Source: Saccharothrix longispora (GTDB taxonomy: Bacteria; Actinomycetota; Actinomycetes; Mycobacteriales; Pseudonocardiaceae). Taken from it: a DNA stretch of 64,000 nucleotides. Both the position numbers and the translations under genes were made by a program. The notes below the pieces were generated by a model. The model was given only the letters and a program-made list of their open reading frames with translations, was not told the origin of the DNA and ran no database searches. This document shows positions 1 to 8,073 of this stretch, one piece after another. Numbering within the stretch: position 1 is the stretch's first letter; every line of letters begins with the position of its first letter. The stretch spans positions 1 through 64,000 of the forward strand of contig NZ_NSDM01000012.1 of NCBI RefSeq assembly GCF_030852425.1, in the 5' to 3' direction.

Positions 1-111
1 GTCATTGCGGTTGGGGAACACCCGGTCCCATTCCGAACCCGGTAGTTAAGCCTTCCAGCGCCGATGGTACTGCACTCGTGAGGGTGTGGGAGAGTAGGAC
101 GCCGCCGAACA
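1..111 (+). rRNA. rrf: 5S ribosomal RNA, 5' end cut by window
   Basis: The sequence matches the actinobacterial 5S core: the conserved CCGAACCCGG and GGTAGTTAAG segments are followed by GGGAGAGTAGG and a GCCGCCGAAC 3' end. About nine bases of the 5' strand of helix I are missing, so the gene begins just before the window. It is the last gene of an rRNA operon read on this strand. Confidence 0.95.
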
Positions 112-116
112 TTCTT

Positions 117-160
117 CCCTCAGGGGCACTCGGATATCCGAGTGCCCCTGAGGGCTTTTT
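117..160 (+). terminator. rRNA operon intrinsic terminator
   Basis: A perfect 38-base palindrome (117-154) is followed by a run of five T. It lies six bases after the 5S gene and is the expected end of the rRNA transcript. The palindrome is fully symmetrical and can act from either side. Confidence 0.9.
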
Positions 161-177
161 GCGTTACCGTCGCGCCC

Positions 178-1041
178 GTGGCCGAGGTGACGAAGCACGA
201 CGATCTGGCGGAGTTCTGGGGACTCACCGGCGAGTTCTTCAACACGGACCCGGTGTTGCACACCGTTCCGATCGCCGCCGTGGCGCGCAGGTTGGACCAC
301 CCCGACCCGGACGACGAGCCGCCGCTGCTGATGACGGTCCACGACGACGGCGTGCTGGTGGCCGCGGCCCTGCGCACACCGCCGTGGCCGTTGACGCTGA
401 GCGGTGTGCCGGCCCGATGGGCGGAGACGGTGGCGGACGCGTTGGCCGGCGACGTGGAACTGCCGGGCGTGAACGGTCCGAGGGACGCGGTGGAGGCGTT
501 CGTCGTGGCCTGGTCGGCGCGCACGGGCCAGGGTGCGCAGGAGCACATGGCCCAGCGGCTGTACCAGCTGGGCGACCTGGTGGTCCCGGAGGTGCCGGGA
601 CAGGCGCGGTTGGCGTCGGAGGACGACGTCGAGCTGTTGACGCGGTGGCGCACGGACTTCGCGGTCGAGGCCATGGGAGTGGTGCCCGGCTCGGAGGCCC
701 AGGAGGAGTCGGCGCGCATCCTGCGGGCGAGCCTGGCGGCCGGCGCCGGGTACCTGGTCTGGTTCCACGACGACACGCCGGTGTCGTGGGCGGGGGCGAA
801 CGCACCGGCGTCGGGCATGTCCCGCATCGGCCCGGTCTACACGCCGCCGGAGCACCGCGGGCACGGCTACGGTGCGGCGGTCACGGCGGCCTGCGCGGCG
901 TGGGCGCGGGAACGCGGCGCGCAGCACGTCGTGCTGTTCACGGACCTGGCGAACCCGACGTCGAACTCGATCTACCAGCGCATCGGGTTCCGCCCGGTCG
1001 TCGACGCGGCCGAGTTCGTGTTCACCCCGACCACTTCCTGA
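178..1041 (+). CDS. GNAT family N-acetyltransferase
   Basis: Roughly 287 residues. The C-terminal third carries a GNAT fold: an acetyl-CoA loop near residues 215-235 (PEHRGHGYGAAVTAACA) and the closing LANPTSNSIYQRIGFRPV strand-helix typical of the family. The N-terminal half is a diverged GNAT-like repeat. The reading frame stays open back to 142, but that start lies inside the rRNA terminator. GTG 178 or GTG 187 is therefore more likely, and neither has a strong ribosome site. The acyl acceptor cannot be told from sequence. The gene is transcribed on its own after the rRNA operon. Confidence 0.85.
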   Translation: MAEVTKHDDLAEFWGLTGEFFNTDPVLHTVPIAAVARRLDHPDPDDEPPLLMTVHDDGVLVAAALRTPPWPLTLSGVPARWAETVADALAGDVELPGVNGPRDAVEAFVVAWSARTGQGAQEHMAQRLYQLGDLVVPEVPGQARLASEDDVELLTRWRTDFAVEAMGVVPGSEAQEESARILRASLAAGAGYLVWFHDDTPVSWAGANAPASGMSRIGPVYTPPEHRGHGYGAAVTAACAAWARERGAQHVVLFTDLANPTSNSIYQRIGFRPVVDAAEFVFTPTTS

Positions 1042-1102
1042 CGGGGACGGCCCCCGGCGCGCCCGTGTTCCGCCAGGAGCCGGTCCGGATGCGCCTGGCT
1101 GC

Positions 1103-1780
1103 TCACACGGTCCCCTCCAGGTCGCGGCGCACCTCGGCGCCGGTCCGCGTGATCCGGGCCAGGGCGAGGAGCCCGGCCCCGGCGACGACGGCCCACCACG
1201 GCACGTCCCACACCATCGGCAGGGAGCCGTAGTGGTCGGACAGTTCGGGGACGACGGGCTTCACCACCTCGATCCGGACGACGGCCTTCGTCAGGGTGGT
1301 GAGCAGCGGCACGACGAGGGTGGCCCAGCCGAGCCGGCGGACGCGGTCCGCGGTGGCGGCGGTGCGGAGGCCGTCGCGGGCGGTGCGCTCCAGGAGCCTG
1401 AGCAGCAGGTACAGCAGGGCGGCGTAGCCGGTCACCGGCAGTCCGCGCTCGACGGCGACGAGCACCCGTTCCCAGGTGGTCGGGTCGTCGACGCAGATCC
1501 TCAGCGATTGCGCACCCAGGTGGGCCCGGCCCTGTTCGACCGAGGTCAGCACGTGGGTGCCGAGGTCCGAGGTGAAGCACACGCTCGCGGCGGATGCCAC
1601 CGAGATGGCGGAGACCACGGCGAGACCGGCGCAGACGACGGCGGCCGCCCACGTGAAACGGACCACGCCGATCAGCGCCCCCAGAGGGCGGCGTCGGCCC
1701 TTCCGGCCCTCGTCGCCGGCTAACGGGCCGTCTTGCGGGTTCTCCTCCACGACGTCCCCCATGTCGTCCATCGACGTCAT
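1103..1780 (-). CDS. DUF2975 family membrane protein
   Basis: 225 residues. There are four hydrophobic segments: near residues 35-60, at GYAALLYLLLRLL, at WATLVVPLLTTL, and at VPWWAVVAGAGLLALARI. The protein ends in a REDLEGTV-like tail (here RRDLEGTV), the signature of the DUF2975 family. An acidic, proline-poor N-terminus precedes helix 1. Its ATG lies inside the TGA of the upstream Lrp-type regulator (ATGA, 1777-1780), so the two are translationally coupled. DUF2975 proteins normally pair with a small Cro-type regulator; pairing with an Lrp regulator is less usual. The molecular function of the family is unknown. Confidence 0.75.
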   Translation of the reverse strand: MTSMDDMGDVVEENPQDGPLAGDEGRKGRRRPLGALIGVVRFTWAAAVVCAGLAVVSAISVASAASVCFTSDLGTHVLTSVEQGRAHLGAQSLRICVDDPTTWERVLVAVERGLPVTGYAALLYLLLRLLERTARDGLRTAATADRVRRLGWATLVVPLLTTLTKAVVRIEVVKPVVPELSDHYGSLPMVWDVPWWAVVAGAGLLALARITRTGAEVRRDLEGTV

Positions 1781-2241
1781 CGGGACACGATGCCATCGAG
1801 GACGTCGCGGGTCACGGGTCGGTTCCGGGCGTGCGAGGAGAACACCAGGGACGTGGTGGTGTCGCCGTAGCGCTGCGCCACCTCGACGAACTCCTCCAGT
1901 TCCGCCATCGACCGGCAGAGCACGCGCAGCAGCCAGCAGTCGTCGCCGGTCACGTGGTCGGCGTCGCGCACCTGCGGCGCGGTCACCACGCGCTCGCGGA
2001 AGCGGGGCGTGTCGAGGCTGCGGACCCGCACCCGCACGATGGCCTCGATCGGCAGGCCGAGGCGCCGCGGGTCGACCACGGCCACGTACCCGGTGACGAC
2101 GCCCGCCTGCTCCAGCCGCCGCACGCGCTCGGTCGTCGCGGGTGCGGACAGGGAGACCCGCTTGGCCAGCTCGGTGAACGTCATCCGACCGTCCCGCTGG
2201 AGCAGGTCCAACAACTTCCAGTCCAGGTCGTCCAGTTCCAC
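1777..2241 (-). CDS. Lrp/AsnC family transcriptional regulator
   Basis: 154 residues from GTG 2241. An N-terminal winged helix-turn-helix (LDWKLLDLLQRDGRMTFTEL then SAPATTERVRRLEQAGVV) is followed by the RAM ligand-binding domain with VTGDDCWLLRVLCRSM. The length matches the family. The frame is open further upstream to 2322, but that extension is an arginine-rich stretch overlapping the divergent rhodanese, so the internal GTG is preferred. Lrp proteins sense amino acids and act as oligomers on DNA. The divergent rhodanese and the coupled DUF2975 gene are the obvious targets, which is inference from position only. Confidence 0.9.
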   Translation of the reverse strand: MELDDLDWKLLDLLQRDGRMTFTELAKRVSLSAPATTERVRRLEQAGVVTGYVAVVDPRRLGLPIEAIVRVRVRSLDTPRFRERVVTAPQVRDADHVTGDDCWLLRVLCRSMAELEEFVEVAQRYGDTTTSLVFSSHARNRPVTRDVLDGIVSR

Positions 2242-2320
2242 CGTGGAATCGTAGGCGGGAAGGTGTGAACGCCTGGACTTCCGCCTGGGCCGGCGGGCTC
2301 GGCGGGGCGACGATTTCCCC

Positions 2321-2833
2321 ATGACGAACACGCTCCGCTTCCCCGCTGCCGACCCGGCCGCGGCCGCTGCCTTCTTCGCCGCCCAGCTCGCCTTCGAGGC
2401 CGACCCGGACGACGTCGTCCGCGACCTGGAGGCGGGTGCGACCGCCGGTTTCCGGCTCGTGGAGACCCGCGGTCGCGCGGCGTTCGAGCGGTCGCGCATC
2501 CCCGGCGCGCTCAACCTGCCGCACTGGGAGGTCGACGGGACCACCACCGCCGGCTGGGACCGCGACCTGGTCTACGTCTGCTACTGCGAGAGCTCGGCGT
2601 GCAACGCCGCCACCAAGGGCGCGTTGCGGCTCAGCGAACTGGGGTTCCGGGTGAAGCGGCTCTCCGGTGGCATCGTGGCCTGGCAGGCGGCCGGGTACCC
2701 GGTGGAAGGCGACTCGGTGGAGGGCGACCTGGCAGGGGGCGACCTGGCAGGGGGCGACCTGGCAGGGGGCGACCAGGCAGGGGGCGACCAGGCAGGGGGC
2801 ACGGGCCCGTCCGGGGTCGCCTGCGCCTGCTGA
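2321..2833 (+). CDS. Rhodanese-like protein with a tandem-repeat tail
   Basis: 170 residues. Residues 25-125 form a rhodanese domain: FRLVETRGRAAFERSRIPGA, then LVYVCYCESSACNAA (the active-site loop with its cysteine), and the closing GGIVAWQAAGYPVEG. The loop has an extra Cys pair. From residue 128 the protein becomes a low-complexity tail of five near-identical GDLAG/GDQAG pentapeptides, then a TGPSGVACAC end with two terminal cysteines. It is divergent from the Lrp gene. Rhodanese domains move sulfur or are enzymatically dead; which applies here is unknown. Confidence 0.85.
   Translation: MTNTLRFPAADPAAAAAFFAAQLAFEADPDDVVRDLEAGATAGFRLVETRGRAAFERSRIPGALNLPHWEVDGTTTAGWDRDLVYVCYCESSACNAATKGALRLSELGFRVKRLSGGIVAWQAAGYPVEGDSVEGDLAGGDLAGGDLAGGDQAGGDQAGGTGPSGVACAC
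2723..2797 (+). repeat. 15-bp tandem repeat, five units, in the rhodanese gene
   Basis: Five back-to-back 15-base units (GGCGACCTGGCAGGG, the last two with A for T at position 8) encode the GDLAG/GDQAG tail. The unit length is a multiple of three, so copy-number change would keep the frame. Confidence 0.95.
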
Positions 2834-2864
2834 CCCGTCCGCGCCCTGATCTACCCTCGGCGGC

Positions 2865-3596
2865 GTGACGCGACTGCTCGTGCTGCAACCCGACCGCGAC
2901 GACCCGCCGGCCCGCCTCGGCGAGTGGCTGACCGCCGCCGGGGCGGTGCTGGACGTGCTCGACCCGGCCGAGCGGCCGGTGCCCGACACCCTGGACGGCT
3001 ACCGGGGCGTGGTGTGCCTGGGCGGCGCGATGGGCGCCCTGGACGACGCCGAGCACCCGTGGCTGGCCGACGTGCGGCGGCTGCTGTCGCACGCGGTGTC
3101 GAAGCGGGTGCCGGTGCTGGCGATCTGCCTGGGCGCGCAGCTGCTGGCCGTGGCGACCGGCGGGCAGGTGCGGCGCGCGGAGCGGCCCGAGATCGGGGTG
3201 CGGCTGGTGGCGAAGCGGGACGTCGCGGGGCAGGACCCGTTGTTCGCGGACCTGCCGTGGACGCCGGACGTGCTCCAGTTCCACCTCGACGAGGTGTCGT
3301 CCCTGCCGCCGACGGCGACGCTGCTGGCGTCCTCGCCGGTGTGCGTGAACCAGGCGTTCCGGGTGGGGGACAACGCCTACGGCGTCCAGTTCCATATCGA
3401 GACGGCACCGGAGGACGTCTTGAAATGGGCGGAAGGGCACCCAGGTGGTCTCACCGCGCTGCCGCAGTTGGCGGATCGGGAACGGCTCACTGCCGCGCAC
3501 GAGGACATCCGTGAGGTGTGGCAGCCCTTCGCCGAACGATTCGTGCGTCTGGCGGGCGGAGAGCTGACGATCCAACGGAACCTCCCGCTGGTGTGA
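2865..3596 (+). CDS. Class I glutamine amidotransferase-like protein
   Basis: 243 residues from a GTG. A GATase1 fold is seen in VVCLGGAMGALDD, the nucleophile elbow LAICLGAQLLAVATGG (Cys near residue 90), and YGVQFHIETAPEDVLKWA with the catalytic His and Glu. This is the stand-alone GMP-synthase-like amidotransferase type, often annotated as GMP synthase glutamine amidotransferase domain. It has no partner synthetase domain nearby, so the ammonia acceptor, or a gamma-glutamyl hydrolase role, is open. Confidence 0.85.
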   Translation: MTRLLVLQPDRDDPPARLGEWLTAAGAVLDVLDPAERPVPDTLDGYRGVVCLGGAMGALDDAEHPWLADVRRLLSHAVSKRVPVLAICLGAQLLAVATGGQVRRAERPEIGVRLVAKRDVAGQDPLFADLPWTPDVLQFHLDEVSSLPPTATLLASSPVCVNQAFRVGDNAYGVQFHIETAPEDVLKWAEGHPGGLTALPQLADRERLTAAHEDIREVWQPFAERFVRLAGGELTIQRNLPLV

Positions 3597-3617
3597 CGAA
3601 CCTCCGATGATGTGAGA

Positions 3618-3666
3618 GTTCACCTGCACGACAGGTAGCGTTCATCCACGACTGTGTCGGTTCAGC
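3618..3666 (+). promoter_or_regulatory. Candidate PHO box upstream of pit
   Basis: GTTCACC at 3618 and GTTCATCC at 3640 are exactly 22 bases (two 11-base units) apart, and a third GTTCAGCC follows at 3660. In Streptomyces, PhoP binds 11-base direct repeats beginning GTTCACC. The location just upstream of a phosphate transporter fits, but the middle unit is degenerate and the last one is out of phase by two bases. Confidence 0.4.
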
Positions 3667-3679
3667 CGGAGGAATCAGC

Positions 3680-4813
3680 GTGGATGCCTCGCTCCTCGTC
3701 ATCATCGTGGTCATCACGGCATTGGCCTTCGACTTCACCAACGGCTTCCACGACACCGCGAACTCGATGGCGACCTCCATCGCCACCGGGGCGCTGCGGC
3801 CGCGCACGGCCGTCGCGTTCTCCGCGGTGCTGAACCTGGTGGGGGCGTTGCTGTCGGTCGAGGTCGCCAAGACCATCTCCGGGGGGATCGTCGACGACGC
3901 GCGGATCACGCCCGCGATCGTGTTCGGCGGACTCGTCGGCGCGATCGTCTGGAACCTCGTGACCTGGTACGTCGGGTTGCCGTCCAGTTCGTCGCACGCC
4001 CTGTTCGGCGGGCTCATCGGCGCCACGTGGATCGCGTCGGGCGCGGACGCCGTGCACTTCGCGAAGGTCGTGGACAAGGTCGTCGCCCCGGCGATCGCCG
4101 CGCCGCTGGTCGCGGGGATCGTGGCGCTGCTGGCGACCTACCTGACCTACCGGCTCAGCCGGGGCACGCGGCGCGCGGTGAGCGAGAAGGGCTTCAAGGC
4201 CGGGCAGATCGCCTCGGCCGCGCTGATGTCCCTCGCGCACGGCACGAACGACGCGCAGAAGACCATGGGCATCATCACGCTCACCCTGATCACGGCGGGC
4301 ACCCTCGCGCCCGGCGCGGAACCGCCCATGTGGGTGATCCTCAGCGCGGCCATCGCGATCGCGCTGGGCACCTACCTGGGCGGGTGGCGCATCACGCACA
4401 CCCTGGGCAAGGGGCTGACCACGATCGAGGCACCGCAGGGCTTCGCGGCGCAGACCAGCGCGGCGACCGTGATCATGGCGTCGTCGCACCTGGGCTTCGC
4501 GCTGTCCACCACGCACGTCGCGTCGGGCGGCATCATGGGCTCCGGCCTGGGGCGGCAGCGCGACGGGGTGCGGTGGAACGTCGCCGGGCGGATGGCGGCG
4601 GCGTGGGTGCTGACGCTGCCCGCCGCGGGCATCGTGGGCGCGGTGGCGGGCAAGGTCGCCTCGACGGGCACGGCGGGCGTGGTGGCGGTCGCGGTGGTGG
4701 GCGTGGCGGTGGCGCTGGGCATCTGGCTGATGTCGCGGCGGGAGCCGGTGCGGCCGGAGCACGTCGTGGACGAGATCGCGGCGCAGGCCGAGACGCGCGA
4801 GGTGGCGGTGTGA
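3680..4813 (+). CDS. pit: PiT family inorganic phosphate transporter
   Basis: 377 residues with about ten membrane spans. The two inverted PiT signatures are present: DFTNGFHDTANSMATSIATG at the N-terminus and SLAHGTNDAQKTMGIITLTL in the second half, plus LPSSSSHALFGGLIG. The protein is a low-affinity, cation-coupled phosphate carrier of the cytoplasmic membrane. The start is a GTG after CCGGAGGAATC. It is coupled to a downstream 74-residue membrane protein by a GTGA overlap. The candidate PHO box upstream suggests control by the PhoP regulator. Confidence 0.93.
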   Translation: MDASLLVIIVVITALAFDFTNGFHDTANSMATSIATGALRPRTAVAFSAVLNLVGALLSVEVAKTISGGIVDDARITPAIVFGGLVGAIVWNLVTWYVGLPSSSSHALFGGLIGATWIASGADAVHFAKVVDKVVAPAIAAPLVAGIVALLATYLTYRLSRGTRRAVSEKGFKAGQIASAALMSLAHGTNDAQKTMGIITLTLITAGTLAPGAEPPMWVILSAAIAIALGTYLGGWRITHTLGKGLTTIEAPQGFAAQTSAATVIMASSHLGFALSTTHVASGGIMGSGLGRQRDGVRWNVAGRMAAAWVLTLPAAGIVGAVAGKVASTGTAGVVAVAVVGVAVALGIWLMSRREPVRPEHVVDEIAAQAETREVAV

Positions 4814-5034
4814 AGATCGACTGGGCGGCGCTCGGCGCCGTGTTCGGCGTGAGCCTGGCGGTGGTGCTGGGGCTGGTCGTGCTGTTCTCGCTGGGGCTCC
4901 GGGCCTGGTCGGCGCGGGAGACGGCGCGGGAGGGCGGCGGGTCCGCGGCGCTGCCCACGTCCGGCGCGGTGGCCTGCCTGCTGGCGTGCGTGACCGTGGT
5001 GTTGTTCGGGATCTACTTGATCGTGGCCGGCTGA
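4810..5034 (+). CDS. Small two-span membrane protein coupled to pit
   Basis: 74 residues. The GTG start overlaps the pit stop (GTGA, 4810-4813). There are two hydrophobic helices, ALGAVFGVSLAVVLGLVVLF and GAVACLLACVTVVLFGIYLI, joined by a charged loop. I do not recognise a named family. Tight coupling to pit suggests an accessory or stability subunit of the transporter, which is inference from position. Confidence 0.7.
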   Translation: MKIDWAALGAVFGVSLAVVLGLVVLFSLGLRAWSARETAREGGGSAALPTSGAVACLLACVTVVLFGIYLIVAG

Positions 5035-5074
5035 GGGCTTCGCGGGGGGACTCGGCGGACTACGGTGTTCGTCG

Positions 5075-8017
5075 ATGACCGATCCTGCCCGCACCCCCAC
5101 GTCCCCCGCGCGGTTCGGCCTGACCGGGACGCGCAGCGCCGAGGAACTGCGCGCCGCCGGCTGGTGGGAGGACCGCCGGCCCACCGACGGCGCCGAGGCG
5201 ATCCTGTTCGCCCTGTCCCGCAGCCCCGACCCGGACCTGGCGCTGCGCGGGGTGGACCGGTTGCGGGTGGCGCTGGGCGACGGGTGGCCGGAGCTCGACG
5301 GCGCGCTGCGGGACGGCGCCGTGCTGCGCGGCCGGCTGCTGGCGGTGCTGGGCTCGTCCACGGCGCTGGCCGACTTCCTGGTCGCCAACCCGGACCGGTG
5401 GCGCGGCCTGGCGGACCCCGAGCCGGTGGACGCCGGGGTGTTCGCCCCCGTCCTGGTCGGTGCGGTCGACGGGCTGACCGGGGCGGACGCGGTGCGGGCG
5501 CTGCGGCTGGAGTACCGGGCGCTGCTGTGCCGGATCGCCTCGGAGGACCTGGCGCACGTCGTGGAGCCCGACGAGCGCTACGTCGCCTACGACGACGTGG
5601 CGGCGCTGCTGTCGGACCTGGCGGTGGCCGCGCTGCGGGCCGCGCTGGACGTGGCGGACCGGGAGGTGCCGCGTTCGTCGGACTGCGCGCTGGCCGTGAT
5701 CGCGATGGGCAAGTGCGGCGCGCGGGAGCTGAACTACGTCAGCGACGTGGACGTGGTGTTCGTCGGTGAGGGCGACCTCGGCGTGGCGACCCGGCTGGCC
5801 GGCACGGTGATGCAGGTCGCGGGGCAGGCGTGCTTCGAGGTGGACGCGGCGCTGCGGCCCGAGGGCAAGGCCGGCGCGCTCGTGCGCACGCTCGACGGGC
5901 ACGCCTCGTACTACCGGCGGTGGGCGCGGACGTGGGAGTTCCAGGCGCTGCTCAAGGCCCGGCCGGTCGCCGGTGACGAGGAGCTGGGGCGCCGGTACCT
6001 GGAGGTCGTTCGCCCGCTGGTGTGGAACGCGGCCGAGCGCGAGGACTTCGTGCCCGACGTGCAGGCGATGCGCCGCCGCGTCGAGGAGCACGTGCCGCTG
6101 GGGTTGGCAGACCGGGAGCTGAAGCTGGGCCGCGGCGGGCTGCGGGACGTCGAGTTCGCCGTGCAGCTGCTCCAGCTGGTGCACGGCCGCGCCGACGAGG
6201 AGCTGCGCATCCCGTCGACCACGGCGGCGCTGGAGGTGCTGGGGCGCGGCGGGTACGTGGGGCGCGCGGACGCGGCGGACTTCGGCCGCGCCTACCGGTT
6301 CCTGCGCACCCTGGAGCACCGGTTGCAGCTGCAGAAGATGCTGCGCACCCACCTGTTCCCGGCCGACGACGACACCGCGGCGCTGCGCTGGCTGGCGCGT
6401 GCCGCCGGGCTGCACGCCGAGGGCGGCATGTCGGCGGACCAGGTGCTGCTGGCCGAGTTCCGCAAGCGCGCCAACCAGGTGCGCAGGCTGCACGAGAAGC
6501 TGTTCTACCGGCCGTTGTTGCAGGCCGTGGCGAACGTGCCGACCGAGGCGCTGCGGCTGACCACCGCGCAGGCCGCCGCCCGGTTGGCGGCGCTCGGCTA
6601 CGCCGCGCCGGACGGCGCGCTCAAGCACATCGAGGCGTTGACCAGGGGCGTGTCGCGGCGGGCGCGCATCCAGGGCGCGCTGCTGCCCGTGCTGCTGGAC
6701 CTGCTGGCCACCACGCCCGACCCGGACGGCGGGCTGCTGGCGTACCGCAGGGTGTCCGAGGCGCTCGCCGAAACCCCCTGGTACCTGCGGCTGCTGCGCG
6801 ACGAGGGCACCGTCGTCGACCGGCTCGCGGCGCTGCTGGGCACGTCGAAGTTCGTGCCCGACCTGCTCGTGCGGGCGCCCGAGGTGCTGCGGCTGCTGGC
6901 CGACACCGACGCGCTCGTCGGCCGCGACCCGATGACCATCGGCAACCCGCTGCGCAGCACCGTGTCCCGGTACAGCGACCTGGAGCGGGCGGTGACCGCG
7001 GCCCGGTCGCTGCGCCGCCAGGAGCTGCTGCGGGTGGCGTCGGCGGACCTGCTGGGCCTCGTGCCGCTGCGCACGGTGTGCGTGTCGCTGTCCGAGGTGT
7101 GGGTGGCGGTGCTCCAGGCCGCGCTGGACGCGGTGGTGCGGTCGTCCGGTGAGCGGGTCGCGTCGATCGCCGTCATCGGCATGGGGCGCCTGGGCGGGCG
7201 CGAGCTGGGCTACTCGTCGGACGCGGACGTGCTGTTCGTGTGCGAGCCGGCGGCCGGCGTGGCCGACTCGGCGGCGGCGAAGTACGCGTCGACGGTGGTG
7301 GAGCAGGTGCGGCGGCTGCTGGCCGCGCCCAGCCAGGACCCGGCGTTGCAGGTGGACGCCGACCTGCGGCCCGAGGGCAGGCAGGGGCCGCTGGTGCGCA
7401 CGCTGGACTCCTACCGGGCCTACTACGCGCAGTGGTCGGAGCTGTGGGAGGCGCAGGCGCTGCTGCGGGCCCGGTTCATCGCGGGCGACGCGGAGCTGGG
7501 CGGGCGGTTCATCGACCTGGTGAACCCGGTGCGGTACCCGGCGGGAGGGCTGGACGCGGCGGCCGTGCGGGAGATCCGGCGCATCAAGGCCCGCGTGGAG
7601 GCGGAGCGGCTGCCGCGCGGCGCCGACCCGTCCACGCACACCAAGCTCGGCCGCGGTGGCCTGGCGGACGTGGAGTGGACCGTGCAGCTGCTCCAGCTCC
7701 AGCACGCCCACGAGGTGCCCGCGCTGCGCACGCCCTCGACCGTGCGCGGTGTGAAGGCGGCCACCGAGGCGGGGTTGATCCCGGCCGACGAGGCCTCGGC
7801 GCTGATGGAGTCGTGGACGACCGCCACCAGGGCGCGCAACGCGGTCGTGCTGGTCCGCGGCAAGCCCGGCGACCAGCTGCCCACCGCCGGGCGCGACCTG
7901 GCGGCCGTGGCGTGCGCCATGGGGCACCCGGACGACCCGGGCGAGTTCCTCGACTCGTACCGGCGCACGACGCGGCGGGCGCGGGCCGTGGTCGAGCGCG
8001 TCTTCTACGGCTCCTGA
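5075..8017 (+). CDS. glnE: Bifunctional glutamine synthetase adenylyltransferase/deadenylase
   Basis: 980 residues, full family length. Two nucleotidyltransferase halves are visible. The N-terminal deadenylase has CGARELNYVSDVDVVFVGEG near residue 212 and LKLGRGGLRDVEFAVQLLQL. The C-terminal adenylylase has GRELGYSSDADVLFV near residue 710 and TKLGRGGLADVEWTVQLLQL. GlnE attaches AMP to, or phosphorolytically removes it from, a tyrosine on GlnA. That target is encoded 3 kb downstream on the other strand, with its DLYELPPEE site intact. The ATG start is 40 bases after the preceding gene. Confidence 0.97.
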   Translation: MTDPARTPTSPARFGLTGTRSAEELRAAGWWEDRRPTDGAEAILFALSRSPDPDLALRGVDRLRVALGDGWPELDGALRDGAVLRGRLLAVLGSSTALADFLVANPDRWRGLADPEPVDAGVFAPVLVGAVDGLTGADAVRALRLEYRALLCRIASEDLAHVVEPDERYVAYDDVAALLSDLAVAALRAALDVADREVPRSSDCALAVIAMGKCGARELNYVSDVDVVFVGEGDLGVATRLAGTVMQVAGQACFEVDAALRPEGKAGALVRTLDGHASYYRRWARTWEFQALLKARPVAGDEELGRRYLEVVRPLVWNAAEREDFVPDVQAMRRRVEEHVPLGLADRELKLGRGGLRDVEFAVQLLQLVHGRADEELRIPSTTAALEVLGRGGYVGRADAADFGRAYRFLRTLEHRLQLQKMLRTHLFPADDDTAALRWLARAAGLHAEGGMSADQVLLAEFRKRANQVRRLHEKLFYRPLLQAVANVPTEALRLTTAQAAARLAALGYAAPDGALKHIEALTRGVSRRARIQGALLPVLLDLLATTPDPDGGLLAYRRVSEALAETPWYLRLLRDEGTVVDRLAALLGTSKFVPDLLVRAPEVLRLLADTDALVGRDPMTIGNPLRSTVSRYSDLERAVTAARSLRRQELLRVASADLLGLVPLRTVCVSLSEVWVAVLQAALDAVVRSSGERVASIAVIGMGRLGGRELGYSSDADVLFVCEPAAGVADSAAAKYASTVVEQVRRLLAAPSQDPALQVDADLRPEGRQGPLVRTLDSYRAYYAQWSELWEAQALLRARFIAGDAELGGRFIDLVNPVRYPAGGLDAAAVREIRRIKARVEAERLPRGADPSTHTKLGRGGLADVEWTVQLLQLQHAHEVPALRTPSTVRGVKAATEAGLIPADEASALMESWTTATRARNAVVLVRGKPGDQLPTAGRDLAAVACAMGHPDDPGEFLDSYRRTTRRARAVVERVFYGS

Positions 8018-8073
8018 GCGCTCCCGCGGCTCTCGAGTGGTGCGCTCCGCCGGAGGTCTGAACACTGGGGTGC

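Noticed and set aside
142-177. Start of the first acetyltransferase at 142
   Set aside because: It would place the start codon inside the rRNA terminator stem and add non-homologous residues.
2723-2797. Tandem repeats as a CRISPR array
   Set aside because: Units are 15 bases with no spacers and lie inside a coding frame.
5060-8065. 1001-codon open frame on the minus strand opposite glnE
   Set aside because: It is a GC-driven shadow of glnE with Arg/Gln/His-rich composition and no domain; glnE is clearly the real gene.
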